A DNA stretch of 49,091 nt from Rugamonas sp. (GTDB lineage Bacteria > Pseudomonadota > Gammaproteobacteria > Burkholderiales > Burkholderiaceae_D), in contig NZ_JANXMI010000026.1 in the NCBI RefSeq assembly GCF_025354735.1, positions 1-49,091 of the forward strand, given 5' to 3'. Numbering within the stretch: the first letter of the stretch is position 1; every line of letters starts with the position of its first letter. A program made the translations under genes and the position numbers. This document shows, in pieces, positions 1 to 8,487 of the stretch. Below the pieces are notes generated by a model that saw only the letters and a list, made by a program, of their open reading frames with translations, was not told where the DNA came from and made no database searches.

Positions 1-95
1 TTCTCGACTACGTGCAGCGCCACGACCGGGTGTGGATCACGCGCCGCATCGACATCGCGGAGCACTGGCGTTCGACCCATCCCTATGTAGAATGA
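1..95 (+). CDS. puuE: Allantoinase PuuE, C-terminal end (partial)
   Basis: The reading frame that enters the window at base 3 gives 30 residues and stops with TGA at 93-95. The tail reads DYVQRHDRVWITRRIDIAEHW and so matches the C-terminal signature of PuuE-type allantoinases, members of the polysaccharide-deacetylase (NodB) fold that open the allantoin ring to allantoate. The catalytic part lies outside the window, so the call rests on this tail and on the neighbouring xanthine dehydrogenase and guanine deaminase genes, which feed the same ureide pathway. Another NodB-fold deacetylase is possible but less likely. Confidence 0.72.
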   Translation, partial: LDYVQRHDRVWITRRIDIAEHWRSTHPYVE

Positions 96-96
96 G

Positions 97-115
97 GTAT
101 AGGCGCACGCTATAC
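97..115. promoter_or_regulatory. Inverted repeat GTATAG-N7-CTATAC upstream of xdhA
   Basis: A perfect 6-bp inverted repeat, GTATAG and CTATAC, with a 7-base spacer. It begins 1 base after the puuE stop and ends 90 bases before the xdhA start. The symmetric T (100) and A (112) give the T-N11-A pattern of LysR-type binding sites. A second overlapping pair, GGCGCA (102-107) and TGCGCC (119-124), could form a competing hairpin. Role as an operator is inference. Confidence 0.4.
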
Positions 116-205
116 GCATGCGCCGATACCCGGCATCATCGACAAATTATGTATCGCGGCTAGCGACAATGTTAACCTGCACACTGGGATAAAGCCGAGG
201 CAATA

Positions 206-1672
206 ATGTCAGAACCGATACGTTTCTATTACCGTGGCGCGGTGCGGGAAGTGGCCGATGCGTCGCCCACGCAGACCGTGTTGCAGCACCTGCGCGAAGA
301 GCTGCACCGCACCGGCACCAAGGAAGGCTGCGCCGAGGGCGACTGCGGCGCGTGCACGGTCGTCATCGGCAGCCTGAATCACGGCAAGCTCGAACTGAAG
401 GCGGTCAACTCCTGCATCCAGCTCACGCCCACGCTCGACGGCAAGGCCCTGTTCTCGGTCGAAGACTTGCAGCAGGCCGACGGCGCGCTGCACCCGGTGC
501 AGCAGGCCATGGTCGAATGCCACGGTTCCCAGTGCGGCTTTTGCACGCCCGGTTTCGTCATGTCCCTGTGGGGCATGTACCTGGACAAAGACGGCCAGCC
601 CGCCCAGCGCCGGGAAATCGACGACTGCCTGTCCGGGAATCTGTGCCGCTGCACCGGCTACCGTCCCATCATCGAGGCCGCCCGCCGCATGACCGAACTG
701 CCCAAGGTCGAATTCGACCGCGCGGCACTGAGCCTGCAACTACGGGCGATCGAGCGCGACACCGCTTCCACCTACTCCGCGCGCGGCCAGAACTTCCACG
801 CGCCGCGCACCGTCGACGAACTGGTTCAGTTACGCGCGGCCCATCCGGCGGCGACGCTGCTGGCCGGTTCCACCGACGTCGGCCTGTGGGTCACAAAACA
901 GATGCGCGAGCTTGGCGACATCATCTACCTGGGCCAGGTCGCCGCGCTGAAGACGATGGTCGAAGCCGACGGCAGACTGGAAATCGGCGCCGGCGTCACG
1001 CTCAACGACGCCTACGCCGCGCTGTGCCGGCACTACCCGCGGCAGCTGACCGACATGTGGCAGCGCTTCGCCTCCCTGCCGATCCGCAACGCCGGCACTT
1101 TGGGCGGCAACGTCGCCAACGGCTCGCCCATCGGCGACTCGATGCCGTGGCTGATCGCGCTCGGCGCCGACGTCGTGCTGCGCGGCGCGGGCGGGCAGCG
1201 CGTGCTGCCGCTGGAAGCGTTCTATCTCGGTTATCAGAACAAGGATATACGGGAGGGCGAGTTCGTCGAAGCCGTGCGCGTGCCGCTGCCGCGCGCGGAC
1301 GTGCGGTTCCACACCTATAAACTGACCAAGCGCTTCGACCAGGATATCTCGGCGGTGTGCGCCGCCTTCGCGTTCACCTTCGATGGCGACACGATCGTGG
1401 AAGCCCGCATCGCCTTCGGCGGCATGGCCGCGACGCCGAAGCGCGCCGCGCAAGCGGAAGCGGCCTTGAACGGCAAGCCGTGGAGTGAAGCGAACCTGTC
1501 GTCCGCGATGGCGATGCTGGCGCTGGATTACGCGCCGCTGTCGGACATGCGCGCCTCCAGCGAGTACCGCATGACGGCGGCGCAGAACCTGCTGCGCCGC
1601 TACTGGTTTGAGACCCGCGCCGACGCGCCGCTGGCCAATGACGCCGTCAACGCCTTCGCCTGCCGCGCCTGA
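206..1672 (+). CDS. xdhA: Xanthine dehydrogenase, iron-sulfur/FAD subunit XdhA
   Basis: 488 residues, the usual length for a bacterial XdhA. It carries electrons from the molybdenum centre in XdhB to NAD+ during hypoxanthine to xanthine to urate oxidation in the cytoplasm. The first [2Fe-2S] domain shows Cys42, Cys47, Cys50 and Cys70 ([10 protein letters not shown], then NSC). The second cluster shows Cys110 and Cys113 (QCGFCTPGF) and Cys147 and Cys149 ([10 protein letters not shown]). From about residue 195 onward is the FAD-binding domain ([36 protein letters not shown]), followed by the CO-dehydrogenase flavoprotein C-terminal domain. A GAGG ribosome site lies upstream of the ATG. xdhB starts 10 bases after the stop, so the genes are surely cotranscribed. 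Confidence 0.96.
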   Translation: MSEPIRFYYRGAVREVADASPTQTVLQHLREELHRTGTKEGCAEGDCGACTVVIGSLNHGKLELKAVNSCIQLTPTLDGKALFSVEDLQQADGALHPVQQAMVECHGSQCGFCTPGFVMSLWGMYLDKDGQPAQRREIDDCLSGNLCRCTGYRPIIEAARRMTELPKVEFDRAALSLQLRAIERDTASTYSARGQNFHAPRTVDELVQLRAAHPAATLLAGSTDVGLWVTKQMRELGDIIYLGQVAALKTMVEADGRLEIGAGVTLNDAYAALCRHYPRQLTDMWQRFASLPIRNAGTLGGNVANGSPIGDSMPWLIALGADVVLRGAGGQRVLPLEAFYLGYQNKDIREGEFVEAVRVPLPRADVRFHTYKLTKRFDQDISAVCAAFAFTFDGDTIVEARIAFGGMAATPKRAAQAEAALNGKPWSEANLSSAMAMLALDYAPLSDMRASSEYRMTAAQNLLRRYWFETRADAPLANDAVNAFACRA

Positions 1673-1682
1673 GGGGATGACC

Positions 1683-4037
1683 ATGAACCATCCCGGTAAC
1701 CCCGAGTTGAATAACGATTTGAGCGTGGAGCTGAGAGCGGCCGCGTGGGCCGCCGTCGGCAAACCGCGTCCGCACGAATCGGCGCGGCTGCACGTGCTGG
1801 GTCAGGCCACCTACACCGACGACATCCCCGAGCTGCAAGGCACGCTGCACGCCGCGCTGGGTCTTTCGTCGAAAGCGCACGCCAACGTCAGCGCCATGGA
1901 CTTGACGGCGGTACGCGCGGCGCCCGGCGTGGTCGCCGTCTACACGGCGGCCGACATCGTCGGCACCAACGACTGCGGCCCTATCATCCACGACGATCCC
2001 ATCTTCGCCGACGGCGTGGTGCTGTACGTCGGCCAGCCGATGTTCGTCGTCGTCGCCGACACGCACGACAACGCCCGCCGCGCCGCCCGCCGCGCCGTCG
2101 TCGACTACGAGGAGCTGCCGGCGATCCTGACGCCGCAAGCGGCCAAGGCCGCGCAATCGTATGTGCTGCCGCCGATGAAGCTCAAACGCGGCGATTTCCA
2201 GAGCGCGTTCGAGGCCGCGCCGAATGTGGTGAAGGGCCAGCTGTTCGTCGGCGGCCAGGAACAATTCTACCTCGAAGGCCAGATCGCCTACGCGATTCCG
2301 AAAGAGGACAACGCCATGCTGGTGCAATGCTCGACCCAGCACCCGAGCGAGATGCAGCACGTGGTCGCGCACGCGCTGGGCGTCCATTCGCACAAGATCC
2401 AGGTCGAATGCCGGCGCATGGGCGGCGGCTTCGGCGGCAAGGAATCGCAGTCCGCCTTGTGGGCGGCGGCGGCCGGCATCGCCGCTTCAAAGCTGCAGCG
2501 GCCGGTCAAGCTGCGCGCCGACCGCGACGACGACATGCTCGTCACCGGCAAGCGCCACTGCTTCTATTATGAGTACGAAGTCGGCTACGATGCCGACGGC
2601 AAAATCCTCGCCGCCAAAGTCGACATGACCTTGCGCGCCGGCTTCTCGGCCGACCTGTCCGGCCCCGTCGCCACGCGCGCGGTCTGCCACTTCGATAACA
2701 CCTATTATTTGTCGGACGTGGAAATCGGCGCCGGCTGCGGCAAGACCAACACGCAATCGAACACCGCCTTCCGCGGCTTCGGCGGACCGCAGGGCGCCAT
2801 CGCCATCGAATACATCATCGACGACATCGCGCGCAACCTGGGCCGCGACGCGCTCGATATCCGCCGCCTCAATTTCTACGGCCGCACCGAGCGTAACGTC
2901 ACGCCATACGGCCAGGAGATCGTCGACAACGTCATCGCCGAACTGACGGCGGAGCTGGAGCGCAGCAGCGACTACCGCGCGCGCCGCGAGGCCGTCGCCG
3001 CGTTCAACGCCGCCAGTCCGGTGCTGAAAAAAGGCCTCGCCCTCACGCCGGTCAAATTCGGCATCGCCTTCAACGTCACGCACTTGAACCAGGCCGGCGC
3101 GCTGGTGCACGTGTATGTGGACGGCTCGGTGCTGGTCAACCACGGCGGCACGGAGATGGGGCAGGGCATCAACACCAAGGTGATCCAGGTGGTGGCGCAT
3201 GAACTGGGTCTCGATGTCGATCACGTGCGCGTCACCGCGACCGACACCAGCAAGGTCGCCAACACCTCGGCCACCGCCGCGTCGACCGGCGCCGACTTGA
3301 ACGGCAAGGCCGCTCAGGACGCGGCGCGCCAGATCCGCGACCGCCTGTCCGCCTACGCCGTGCGCCAGTATGGCGGCTCGGCGGAACAGGTGCGCTACTT
3401 CGACAACGCGGTCCACGTCAACGGCCACGTTGTGCCCTTCCCCGAGCTGGTGATGAAGGCCTATCTGGCGCGGGTGCAGCTGTGGTCCGACGGTTTTTAC
3501 GCGACGCCGAACCTGCACTGGGACCCGAAGACGATGAACGGTCATCCGTTTTCCTACTACGCCTACGGCGCCGCCGTCTCCGAGGTCGTGGTCGACACGC
3601 TGACCGGCGAATGGAAGCTGCTGCGCGCCGACGCGCTGTACGACGCCGGCCGCTCGCTCAATCCGGCCATCGACATCGGCCAGGTCGAAGGCGCTTTCAT
3701 ACAGGGCATGGGCTGGCTGACCACCGAGCAGCTGTGGTGGAACGCGGCCGGCAAGCTGATGACGCACGCGCCGTCGACGTATAAAATCCCCGCCATCTCC
3801 GACTGTCCCGAAGACTTCCGTGTGCGCCTGTACGATAACGCCAACGTCGAGGACAGCATCCACCGCTCCAAGGCCGTCGGCGAACCGCCGCTGCTGCTGC
3901 CGTTCTCGGTGTTCTTCGCGATCCGCGACGCGGTGTCCAGCGTCGGCGGCCACAAGGTCAATCCGCCGCTGAACGCGCCCGCGACCAGCGAGGAAATCCT
4001 GCGCGCCATCACCGCCGTTGCCGCGGCGGCGCGTTGA
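1683..4037 (+). CDS. xdhB: Xanthine dehydrogenase, molybdopterin-binding subunit XdhB
   Basis: 784 residues, normal for XdhB, the catalytic subunit that hydroxylates hypoxanthine and xanthine at the molybdenum cofactor. The N-terminal part is the aldehyde-oxidase hammerhead domain (HVLGQATYTDDIPELQG). Further on are the glycine-rich RRMGGGFGGKE segment, the FRGFGGPQG loop and the TEMGQGINTK segment, all cofactor contacts. The active-site glutamate is in VGEPPLLL (Glu734). I chose ATG 1683 because GAGGGG (1671-1676), which overlaps the xdhA stop, lies 6 bases before it; the in-frame ATG at 1677 would touch that site directly. xdhC follows after 10 bases with another coupled ribosome site. Confidence 0.96.
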   Translation: MNHPGNPELNNDLSVELRAAAWAAVGKPRPHESARLHVLGQATYTDDIPELQGTLHAALGLSSKAHANVSAMDLTAVRAAPGVVAVYTAADIVGTNDCGPIIHDDPIFADGVVLYVGQPMFVVVADTHDNARRAARRAVVDYEELPAILTPQAAKAAQSYVLPPMKLKRGDFQSAFEAAPNVVKGQLFVGGQEQFYLEGQIAYAIPKEDNAMLVQCSTQHPSEMQHVVAHALGVHSHKIQVECRRMGGGFGGKESQSALWAAAAGIAASKLQRPVKLRADRDDDMLVTGKRHCFYYEYEVGYDADGKILAAKVDMTLRAGFSADLSGPVATRAVCHFDNTYYLSDVEIGAGCGKTNTQSNTAFRGFGGPQGAIAIEYIIDDIARNLGRDALDIRRLNFYGRTERNVTPYGQEIVDNVIAELTAELERSSDYRARREAVAAFNAASPVLKKGLALTPVKFGIAFNVTHLNQAGALVHVYVDGSVLVNHGGTEMGQGINTKVIQVVAHELGLDVDHVRVTATDTSKVANTSATAASTGADLNGKAAQDAARQIRDRLSAYAVRQYGGSAEQVRYFDNAVHVNGHVVPFPELVMKAYLARVQLWSDGFYATPNLHWDPKTMNGHPFSYYAYGAAVSEVVVDTLTGEWKLLRADALYDAGRSLNPAIDIGQVEGAFIQGMGWLTTEQLWWNAAGKLMTHAPSTYKIPAISDCPEDFRVRLYDNANVEDSIHRSKAVGEPPLLLPFSVFFAIRDAVSSVGGHKVNPPLNAPATSEEILRAITAVAAAAR

Positions 4038-4047
4038 GGACCGCGCG

Positions 4048-5094
4048 ATGAAAGACTGGCTGACAGTCGCCGAATCATCCGAACCGTCCGTGCTGGTGAC
4101 GGTGGCGATGGTGGAGGGTTCCGGCCCGCGCGAACCCGGCGCCAAGATGCTGGTCATGCGCGGCGTGCAGTTCGACACCATCGGCGGCGGCCATCTCGAA
4201 ATGCAGGCCTGCGAGATCGCGCGCGCCATGCTCGGCGCCGACGGCCGCGCCACGCAATCGCAAGCGCGGGCGCAAACCCAGCTCCAGCGCTTCGCGCTCG
4301 GCCCCGGCCTCGGGCAGTGCTGCGGCGGCGTGGTCTATCTCGTGTTTGAATACGTCGACGCTCATCTGCTGGCCGTGTTGGACAGCCTGCGCCAGCGCCG
4401 CCAGCAGGACAGCTGGCGCTTGTCGGCCATCGATGGCCCCAGCATGACGGCGCTGTCCGATGCCGACGGCCGCACCCTGAGCGGCGCCGCCATCGACACG
4501 CCGGACTATCAAGCGGACCGCCGCACCCGCGTGATCCGCGATCCGCAGGGCCGGCGCTGGCTGCTCGATCCCTGTCTGGCGCCGCGCGCGCACCTGCTGC
4601 TGTTCGGCGCCGGCCATGTCGGCGCCGCCATCGTGCGGGCGCTGGCCGGGCTGCCATGCACGGTCACGTGGATCGATGAGCGCGACGCCATGTTCCCGTC
4701 GCCGATACCGGACAACGTCACCGTCGAAGCGTCGGACACGCCGGAGGCGCTGGTCGACGCGGCGCGGCCCGGCAGCAGCTACCTCGTGATGACGCACAGC
4801 CACGCGCTCGACCAGCGCCTCAGCGAGGCTATACTGGCGCGTGACCGGGTCGGCTGGTTCGGCCTGATCGGATCGAAGACCAAGCGCGCGCAGTTCGAGC
4901 ATCGCCTGCACGCGCGCGGCTTGCCGGCCGAGCGCATCGCCGCCATGGTGTGCCCGGTCGGCGTGGCCGGCATCAGCGGCAAGCAGCCGGCCGTGATCGC
5001 GGCCGCCGTCTGCGCCCAGCTGCTGATGGTGTGGGAGGCGCAGCAGGCGGCGGCCGCGTCGCCGCTGCGGTTGGTGGCGTCGGCGTCGGCGTAG
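4048..5094 (+). CDS. xdhC: Xanthine dehydrogenase accessory protein XdhC
   Basis: 348 residues. XdhC binds the molybdenum cofactor, protects its terminal sulfido ligand and inserts it into XdhB; it is not part of the mature enzyme. The N-terminal XdhC/CoxI domain shows MVEGSGPREPGAKMLV, TIGGGHLE and LGPGLGQCCGG. The C-terminal half is a Rossmann-like domain beginning LLLFGAGHVGAAIVRALA, followed by MTHSHALDQRL and GLIGSKTKRA, the usual family order. ATG 4048 has GAGGA 7 bases upstream, overlapping the xdhB stop. The frame opens earlier, but those residues overlap xdhB and have no ribosome site. The last codons run into a degenerate GGCGTC hexamer repeat and may be a recently changed tail. Confidence 0.94.
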   Translation: MKDWLTVAESSEPSVLVTVAMVEGSGPREPGAKMLVMRGVQFDTIGGGHLEMQACEIARAMLGADGRATQSQARAQTQLQRFALGPGLGQCCGGVVYLVFEYVDAHLLAVLDSLRQRRQQDSWRLSAIDGPSMTALSDADGRTLSGAAIDTPDYQADRRTRVIRDPQGRRWLLDPCLAPRAHLLLFGAGHVGAAIVRALAGLPCTVTWIDERDAMFPSPIPDNVTVEASDTPEALVDAARPGSSYLVMTHSHALDQRLSEAILARDRVGWFGLIGSKTKRAQFEHRLHARGLPAERIAAMVCPVGVAGISGKQPAVIAAAVCAQLLMVWEAQQAAAASPLRLVASASA

Positions 5095-5148
5095 GTATCA
5101 GCGTAGGCATCAGCTTCACACCAGTTCCAGTTCCAGTTACAGCAACCG
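5076..5148 (+). repeat. Degenerate short tandem repeats at the xdhC 3' end
   Basis: The last xdhC codons and the gap to guaD are built of drifting 6-base units (GGCGTC, GGCGTC, GGCGTA, GGTATC, AGCGTA, GGCATC) followed by three CCAGTT units. The pattern suggests slippage. No promoter or terminator is evident, so guaD is probably read from the xdh transcript. Confidence 0.5.
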
Positions 5149-5158
5149 AAAGCCTTAC

Positions 5159-6466
5159 ATGTCCACCGCTTCCCTGCAAGCCTATCGTGCCAGCTTGCTG
5201 CACTTTCACGCCGATCCCGCCTTCGACGCCCACGCGCACGACTGGCATGAAGACGGCTTGCTGATCGTCGCCGACGGCAAGGTGCGGGCCGCCGGCGACT
5301 ACGCCACGCTGCACGCGACGCTGCCGGCCGGGACCCCGCTGCACGACTACGGCGGCCATATCATCACGCCCGGCTTCATCGATACCCACGTCCACTATCC
5401 GCAGTCGGACATGATCGCCTCGCCGGCGCCCGGCCTGCTGCCCTGGCTGGAGCGCTATACCTTCCCGACCGAACGCCAGTTCGACGATCCCGAACACGCC
5501 GGCGCGGTGGCCGAATTCTTCCTCGACGAGCTGCTACGCTGCGGCACCACCACGGCCATGGTCTACTGCACCGTGCATGCGGAATCGGTGGACGCCTTTT
5601 TCGCCGCCAGCGAAAAGCGCGACCTGCGCATGGTGGCCGGCAAGGTCATGATGGACCGGAACTGCCCCGACTTTTTACGCGACACCGCCGAATCGAGCGC
5701 GCGCGACACCGAAGCCCTGATCCAGCGCTGGCACCATCGCGGCCGCGCGCTGTACGCGATCACGCCGCGCTTCGCGCCGACGTCGACCGAAGAACAGTTG
5801 CAGCTGGCCGGCGAACTGGCGCGCGCCTATCCGGACACCTTCCTGCAAACCCACGTCTCCGAGAACGAGGACGAATGCCGCTGGGTGAAATCGCTGTTTC
5901 CCAACTCGCGCAGCTACATCGACGTCTACGACAGCTACGGCATGCTGCGCCCGCGCGCCATGTACGGCCACTGCATCTGGCTCGATGAGCGCGACCGCCG
6001 GCGCATGGCCGAAACCCGGTCGGCGGCGGCGGTCTGCCCGACCTCCAACCTGTTCCTCGGCAGCGGCCTGTTCGACTTCGAGCGCGCCGACGACGCCGGC
6101 ATGCTGCTGTCGCTGGCCACCGACGTCGGCGGCGGCACCTCGTTTTCGATGTTGCAAACGATGAATGAAGCCTATAAAGTAGCGCGACTGAAAGGCAGTT
6201 ACCTGCCGGCCCTGCGCATGTTTTATATGGCGACGCTGGGCGCGGCGCGCGCCATGCAGCTCGAAGGGACCATCGGCAGTTTCGCCGCCGGCGCCGAAGC
6301 CGATTTCATCGTGCTCGATCCGCAGGCCACGCCGCTGCTGGCGCGGCGCACGGCGCGCCGCGAAAGTCTCGAAGAGCTGCTGTTCGCGCTGGCGCTGCTG
6401 GGCGACGACCGCGCGGTGGCGGCCACCTATTCAGCGGGCCGGCGCGTGCATCTGCGCGAAAGCTGA
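5159..6466 (+). CDS. guaD: Guanine deaminase
   Basis: 435 residues, typical length. It hydrolyses guanine to xanthine and ammonia, supplying the substrate of the upstream XdhAB. It belongs to the amidohydrolase superfamily: the zinc-binding HxH is His77 and His79 in PGFIDTHVHYPQ. Later metal and substrate residues lie in LQTHVSENEDE, MYGHCIWLDE, VCPTSNLFLGSG and ATDVGGGTSFSML, in the order expected for guanine deaminase. The segment PGLLPWLERYTFPTE is characteristic of this enzyme rather than of chlorohydrolases. The ribosome site before ATG 5159 is weak. It lies 64 bases after xdhC with no terminator between, consistent with a single purine catabolic operon. Confidence 0.95.
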   Translation: MSTASLQAYRASLLHFHADPAFDAHAHDWHEDGLLIVADGKVRAAGDYATLHATLPAGTPLHDYGGHIITPGFIDTHVHYPQSDMIASPAPGLLPWLERYTFPTERQFDDPEHAGAVAEFFLDELLRCGTTTAMVYCTVHAESVDAFFAASEKRDLRMVAGKVMMDRNCPDFLRDTAESSARDTEALIQRWHHRGRALYAITPRFAPTSTEEQLQLAGELARAYPDTFLQTHVSENEDECRWVKSLFPNSRSYIDVYDSYGMLRPRAMYGHCIWLDERDRRRMAETRSAAAVCPTSNLFLGSGLFDFERADDAGMLLSLATDVGGGTSFSMLQTMNEAYKVARLKGSYLPALRMFYMATLGAARAMQLEGTIGSFAAGAEADFIVLDPQATPLLARRTARRESLEELLFALALLGDDRAVAATYSAGRRVHLRES

Positions 6467-6503
6467 CCGACCACCGACGTTCAACCAACAACGAGAACAC
6501 TCC

Positions 6504-7928
6504 ATGCAAAAGAAAATCGCGACCCTGATGGTGGGCCTGGCCCTGGCGGGCGGCCTTGCGCACGCGGCCAGCAACGAGGACGCGACCCAGCGTTATTTCG
6601 CCGGCCTGCTGGCGGGCGCGGAACCGAAACGCGCCGAGCTGACGCTGTTCATGACCATGATGCCCAAGGGCGGCGACCTGCACCACCACTATTCGGGCGC
6701 GCTGTACGCCGAGCAGTATCTGGAATGGGTCGACAAGCAGAATTACTGCGTCGACAAGGCCTCTTACCAGATCGTGCACCACGTTCCGTCCGGCAGTTGC
6801 CTGTCCGGCGCCGCCGTCATGCTCGACAACACCACCCTGACCGCGCTGCTGCAACGCTGGTCTGACAAGGATTTTCATAACCACGGCGCGCTGCAATCGC
6901 CGCCGGACCGCCAGTTCTTCGATACCTTCGCCTATTTCAACGACGTCGCGGCGACCAACGCGCACGACGGCCTGGCGCGCCTGAAGCAGCGCGCCATCCA
7001 GGAAAACCTCGGTTATATCGAAACCATCTACCAGCTGTCGCCGATGCAGCCCGACGACGGCTTCGACCAGCAAGCCCGCGCCGGCCTGAGCGACGCGGCC
7101 ATGGAAGCCTTCATGGCCAAGCTGGACCAGGACGCCGGCTTTAAACAGGGCATCGCCAGCTACATCGGCGACCTGAAGGCGGCAAGCGCCGGCATCGACG
7201 ACGCCCAGTTCAGCATGCGCTACCAGGGCTTCGTGCTGCGCTTCCTGTCGCCGTCGCTGGTGTTTTCGTCCATGGTGTCGAGCTTCGAGATGGCCATGCA
7301 AAGCCCGCAGATCGTCGGCGTCAACATCGTCGGCCAGGAAAGCGTGGCCGTGTCGATGCAGGATTACGCGATGCAGATGCGCATGTTCAAATTCCTCAAG
7401 ACCAAATATCCGCAGGTGAACCTGGCGCTGCACGCGGGCGAACTGGCGCTGGGCACGGTGCCGCCGGAAGGCCTGACCTTCCACATCCGCGACGCCATCG
7501 ATGTCGCCGGCGCCAAGCGCATCGGCCACGGCATCGACATCGCGCACGAAACGGGCGCGCTGGCCATCATGAAGGAAATGCGCGACAAGGACATCGCCGT
7601 TGAAATCAATTTGACCAGCAATGCCTTCATCCTCGGCATCGAAGGCCAGAACCATCCGGTGACCCTGTACCGAAAATACGGCGTGCCCTTCGTCATCGCC
7701 ACCGACGACGCCGGCGTGTCGCGCAATAATCTGTCCGAGGAGTATGTGCTGTTCGCCAGCCGCTACAAGCCCGATTATGCGGAAGTCAAGAAACTGTCAT
7801 ACAACAGTGTTAAATATTCCTTCCTGTCGAAAGATGACAAACAGCGCATGTTGAAGTCTTTGGATGTCAAATTCGCCACGTTCGAGGCGGAAATCGCCAA
7901 ATCGAACGTTGTAACATTGAAACACTGA
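6504..7928 (+). CDS. Exported adenosine deaminase-like protein
   Basis: 474 residues with a Sec signal peptide of about 21 residues (hydrophobic stretch, then GLAHA before ASNED). The mature part is an adenosine/AMP deaminase TIM barrel: KGGDLHHHYSG holds the zinc ligands His60 and His62, LALHAGEL and AKRIGHGIDIA carry later catalytic positions, and VIATDDAGVSR holds the catalytic aspartates. Family knowledge predicts deamination of adenosine (or deoxyadenosine) to inosine. Export would place this in the periplasm or outside the cell, so the product would be imported by the transporters encoded nearby. It lies 37 bases after guaD. At about 120 residues above cytoplasmic Add, it resembles the secreted ADGF-type group. 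Substrate is not provable from sequence. Confidence 0.88.
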   Translation: MQKKIATLMVGLALAGGLAHAASNEDATQRYFAGLLAGAEPKRAELTLFMTMMPKGGDLHHHYSGALYAEQYLEWVDKQNYCVDKASYQIVHHVPSGSCLSGAAVMLDNTTLTALLQRWSDKDFHNHGALQSPPDRQFFDTFAYFNDVAATNAHDGLARLKQRAIQENLGYIETIYQLSPMQPDDGFDQQARAGLSDAAMEAFMAKLDQDAGFKQGIASYIGDLKAASAGIDDAQFSMRYQGFVLRFLSPSLVFSSMVSSFEMAMQSPQIVGVNIVGQESVAVSMQDYAMQMRMFKFLKTKYPQVNLALHAGELALGTVPPEGLTFHIRDAIDVAGAKRIGHGIDIAHETGALAIMKEMRDKDIAVEINLTSNAFILGIEGQNHPVTLYRKYGVPFVIATDDAGVSRNNLSEEYVLFASRYKPDYAEVKKLSYNSVKYSFLSKDDKQRMLKSLDVKFATFEAEIAKSNVVTLKH

Positions 7929-7951
7929 GCCCCGAAAAAGTAGTCGAACTC

Positions 7952-7977
7952 ACCGGCGGCGCAATGCTGCCGGTTTT
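7952..7977 (+). terminator. Probable intrinsic terminator after the purine operon
   Basis: A 9-bp stem, ACCGGCGGC with GCTGCCGGT (one G-T wobble), a 5-base loop, and then TTTT at 7974-7977. It lies 24 bases after the adenosine deaminase stop and probably ends the xdhA-to-deaminase transcript. The U-tract is short, so termination may be partial. Confidence 0.6.
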
Positions 7978-8195
7978 GCAATATTTCTCAGATCCATCTT
8001 CTTGGATCGTGCTCAATTCCATGGTTTTTTGATATTTGTGTGGCCTGCAAGCGACACCTTGCGCGCGACAAATCGCGCTTTTCAGGGAATTTCCATGAAA
8101 GGGATTCATGTGCCGTGACGGGATTTTATAATTCCGCCCGACCCTTCCCCTATGAGGCGACGCCCATCGGGCTGCGATATGCGATCCGCCGGCGG

Positions 8196-8218
8196 ATTTA
8201 TATCCGATTCGTATAAAT
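8196..8218. promoter_or_regulatory. Operator dyad ATTTATAT-N7-GTATAAAT (copy A)
   Basis: A 23-bp dyad whose two 8-base arms and 7-base spacer length are identical to the copy at 33452-33474; only the spacer bases differ. It lies 270 bp before the TonB receptor gene. The symmetric T8201 and A8213 fit the T-N11-A pattern of LysR-type sites. Exactly 40 bases downstream is ATGCATAGT, as at the other copy. Operator function is inferred from this conservation. Confidence 0.65.
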
Positions 8219-8236
8219 CTCTAAGGGAAATTGAAT

Positions 8237-8266
8237 TTGTATTTGGGCATGACATTAATGCATAGT
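8237..8266 (+). promoter_or_regulatory. Candidate promoter for the first TonB receptor
   Basis: A possible -35 TTGTAT at 8237-8242 and -10 CATAGT at 8261-8266 with an 18-base spacer, inside ATGCATAGT. The same -10 word and geometry occur at 33493-33522. This would place the operator centre about 66 bp upstream of the start site, where LysR-type activators normally bind. The match to sigma-70 consensus alone is weak; the support is the shared layout. Confidence 0.4.
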
Positions 8267-8336
8267 CAAAAGCAAAGCAATAAATGCAATACCGTCATAT
8301 TTTCGTACCGCGATGAAACGATGTTTCAGTCTGGCA

Positions 8337-8365
8337 TGGTCATTAAACTGTCATATTAGTGTCAT
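8337..8365 (+). promoter_or_regulatory. Pho-box-like triple direct repeat
   Basis: Three 7-base units, TGGTCAT (8337), CTGTCAT (8348) and GTGTCAT (8359), repeat at exactly 11 bp with 4-base spacers TAAA and ATTA. The PhoB consensus is CTGTCAT-4 bases-CTGTCAT; the middle unit is perfect and the third differs at one base. It lies 122 bp before the TonB receptor gene. PhoB control would link this receptor, and perhaps the downstream nucleotidase and nucleases, to phosphate starvation. Confidence 0.65.
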
Positions 8366-8487
8366 GGTGTTGAAATAAACAACCTTTACACTTCCCCGCT
8401 GCGTCGGGAACGCTGGTCCCCATTAATAGCATTACGCGAGTGCCAACTCGCCCAACGAATTCACAATAACACTCTAGGGAGTATTGA

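Noticed and set aside
2487-4253. 588-codon open frame antisense to xdhB
   Set aside because: No domain, overlaps a well-recognised xdhB entirely, and is of the shadow type common in high-GC DNA.
7929-8487. Purine riboswitch or other known leader RNA before the TonB receptor or transporters
   Set aside because: No conserved purine-aptamer core could be found; proteobacterial purine systems rarely use it. The region is better explained by the dyad and Pho-box repeats.
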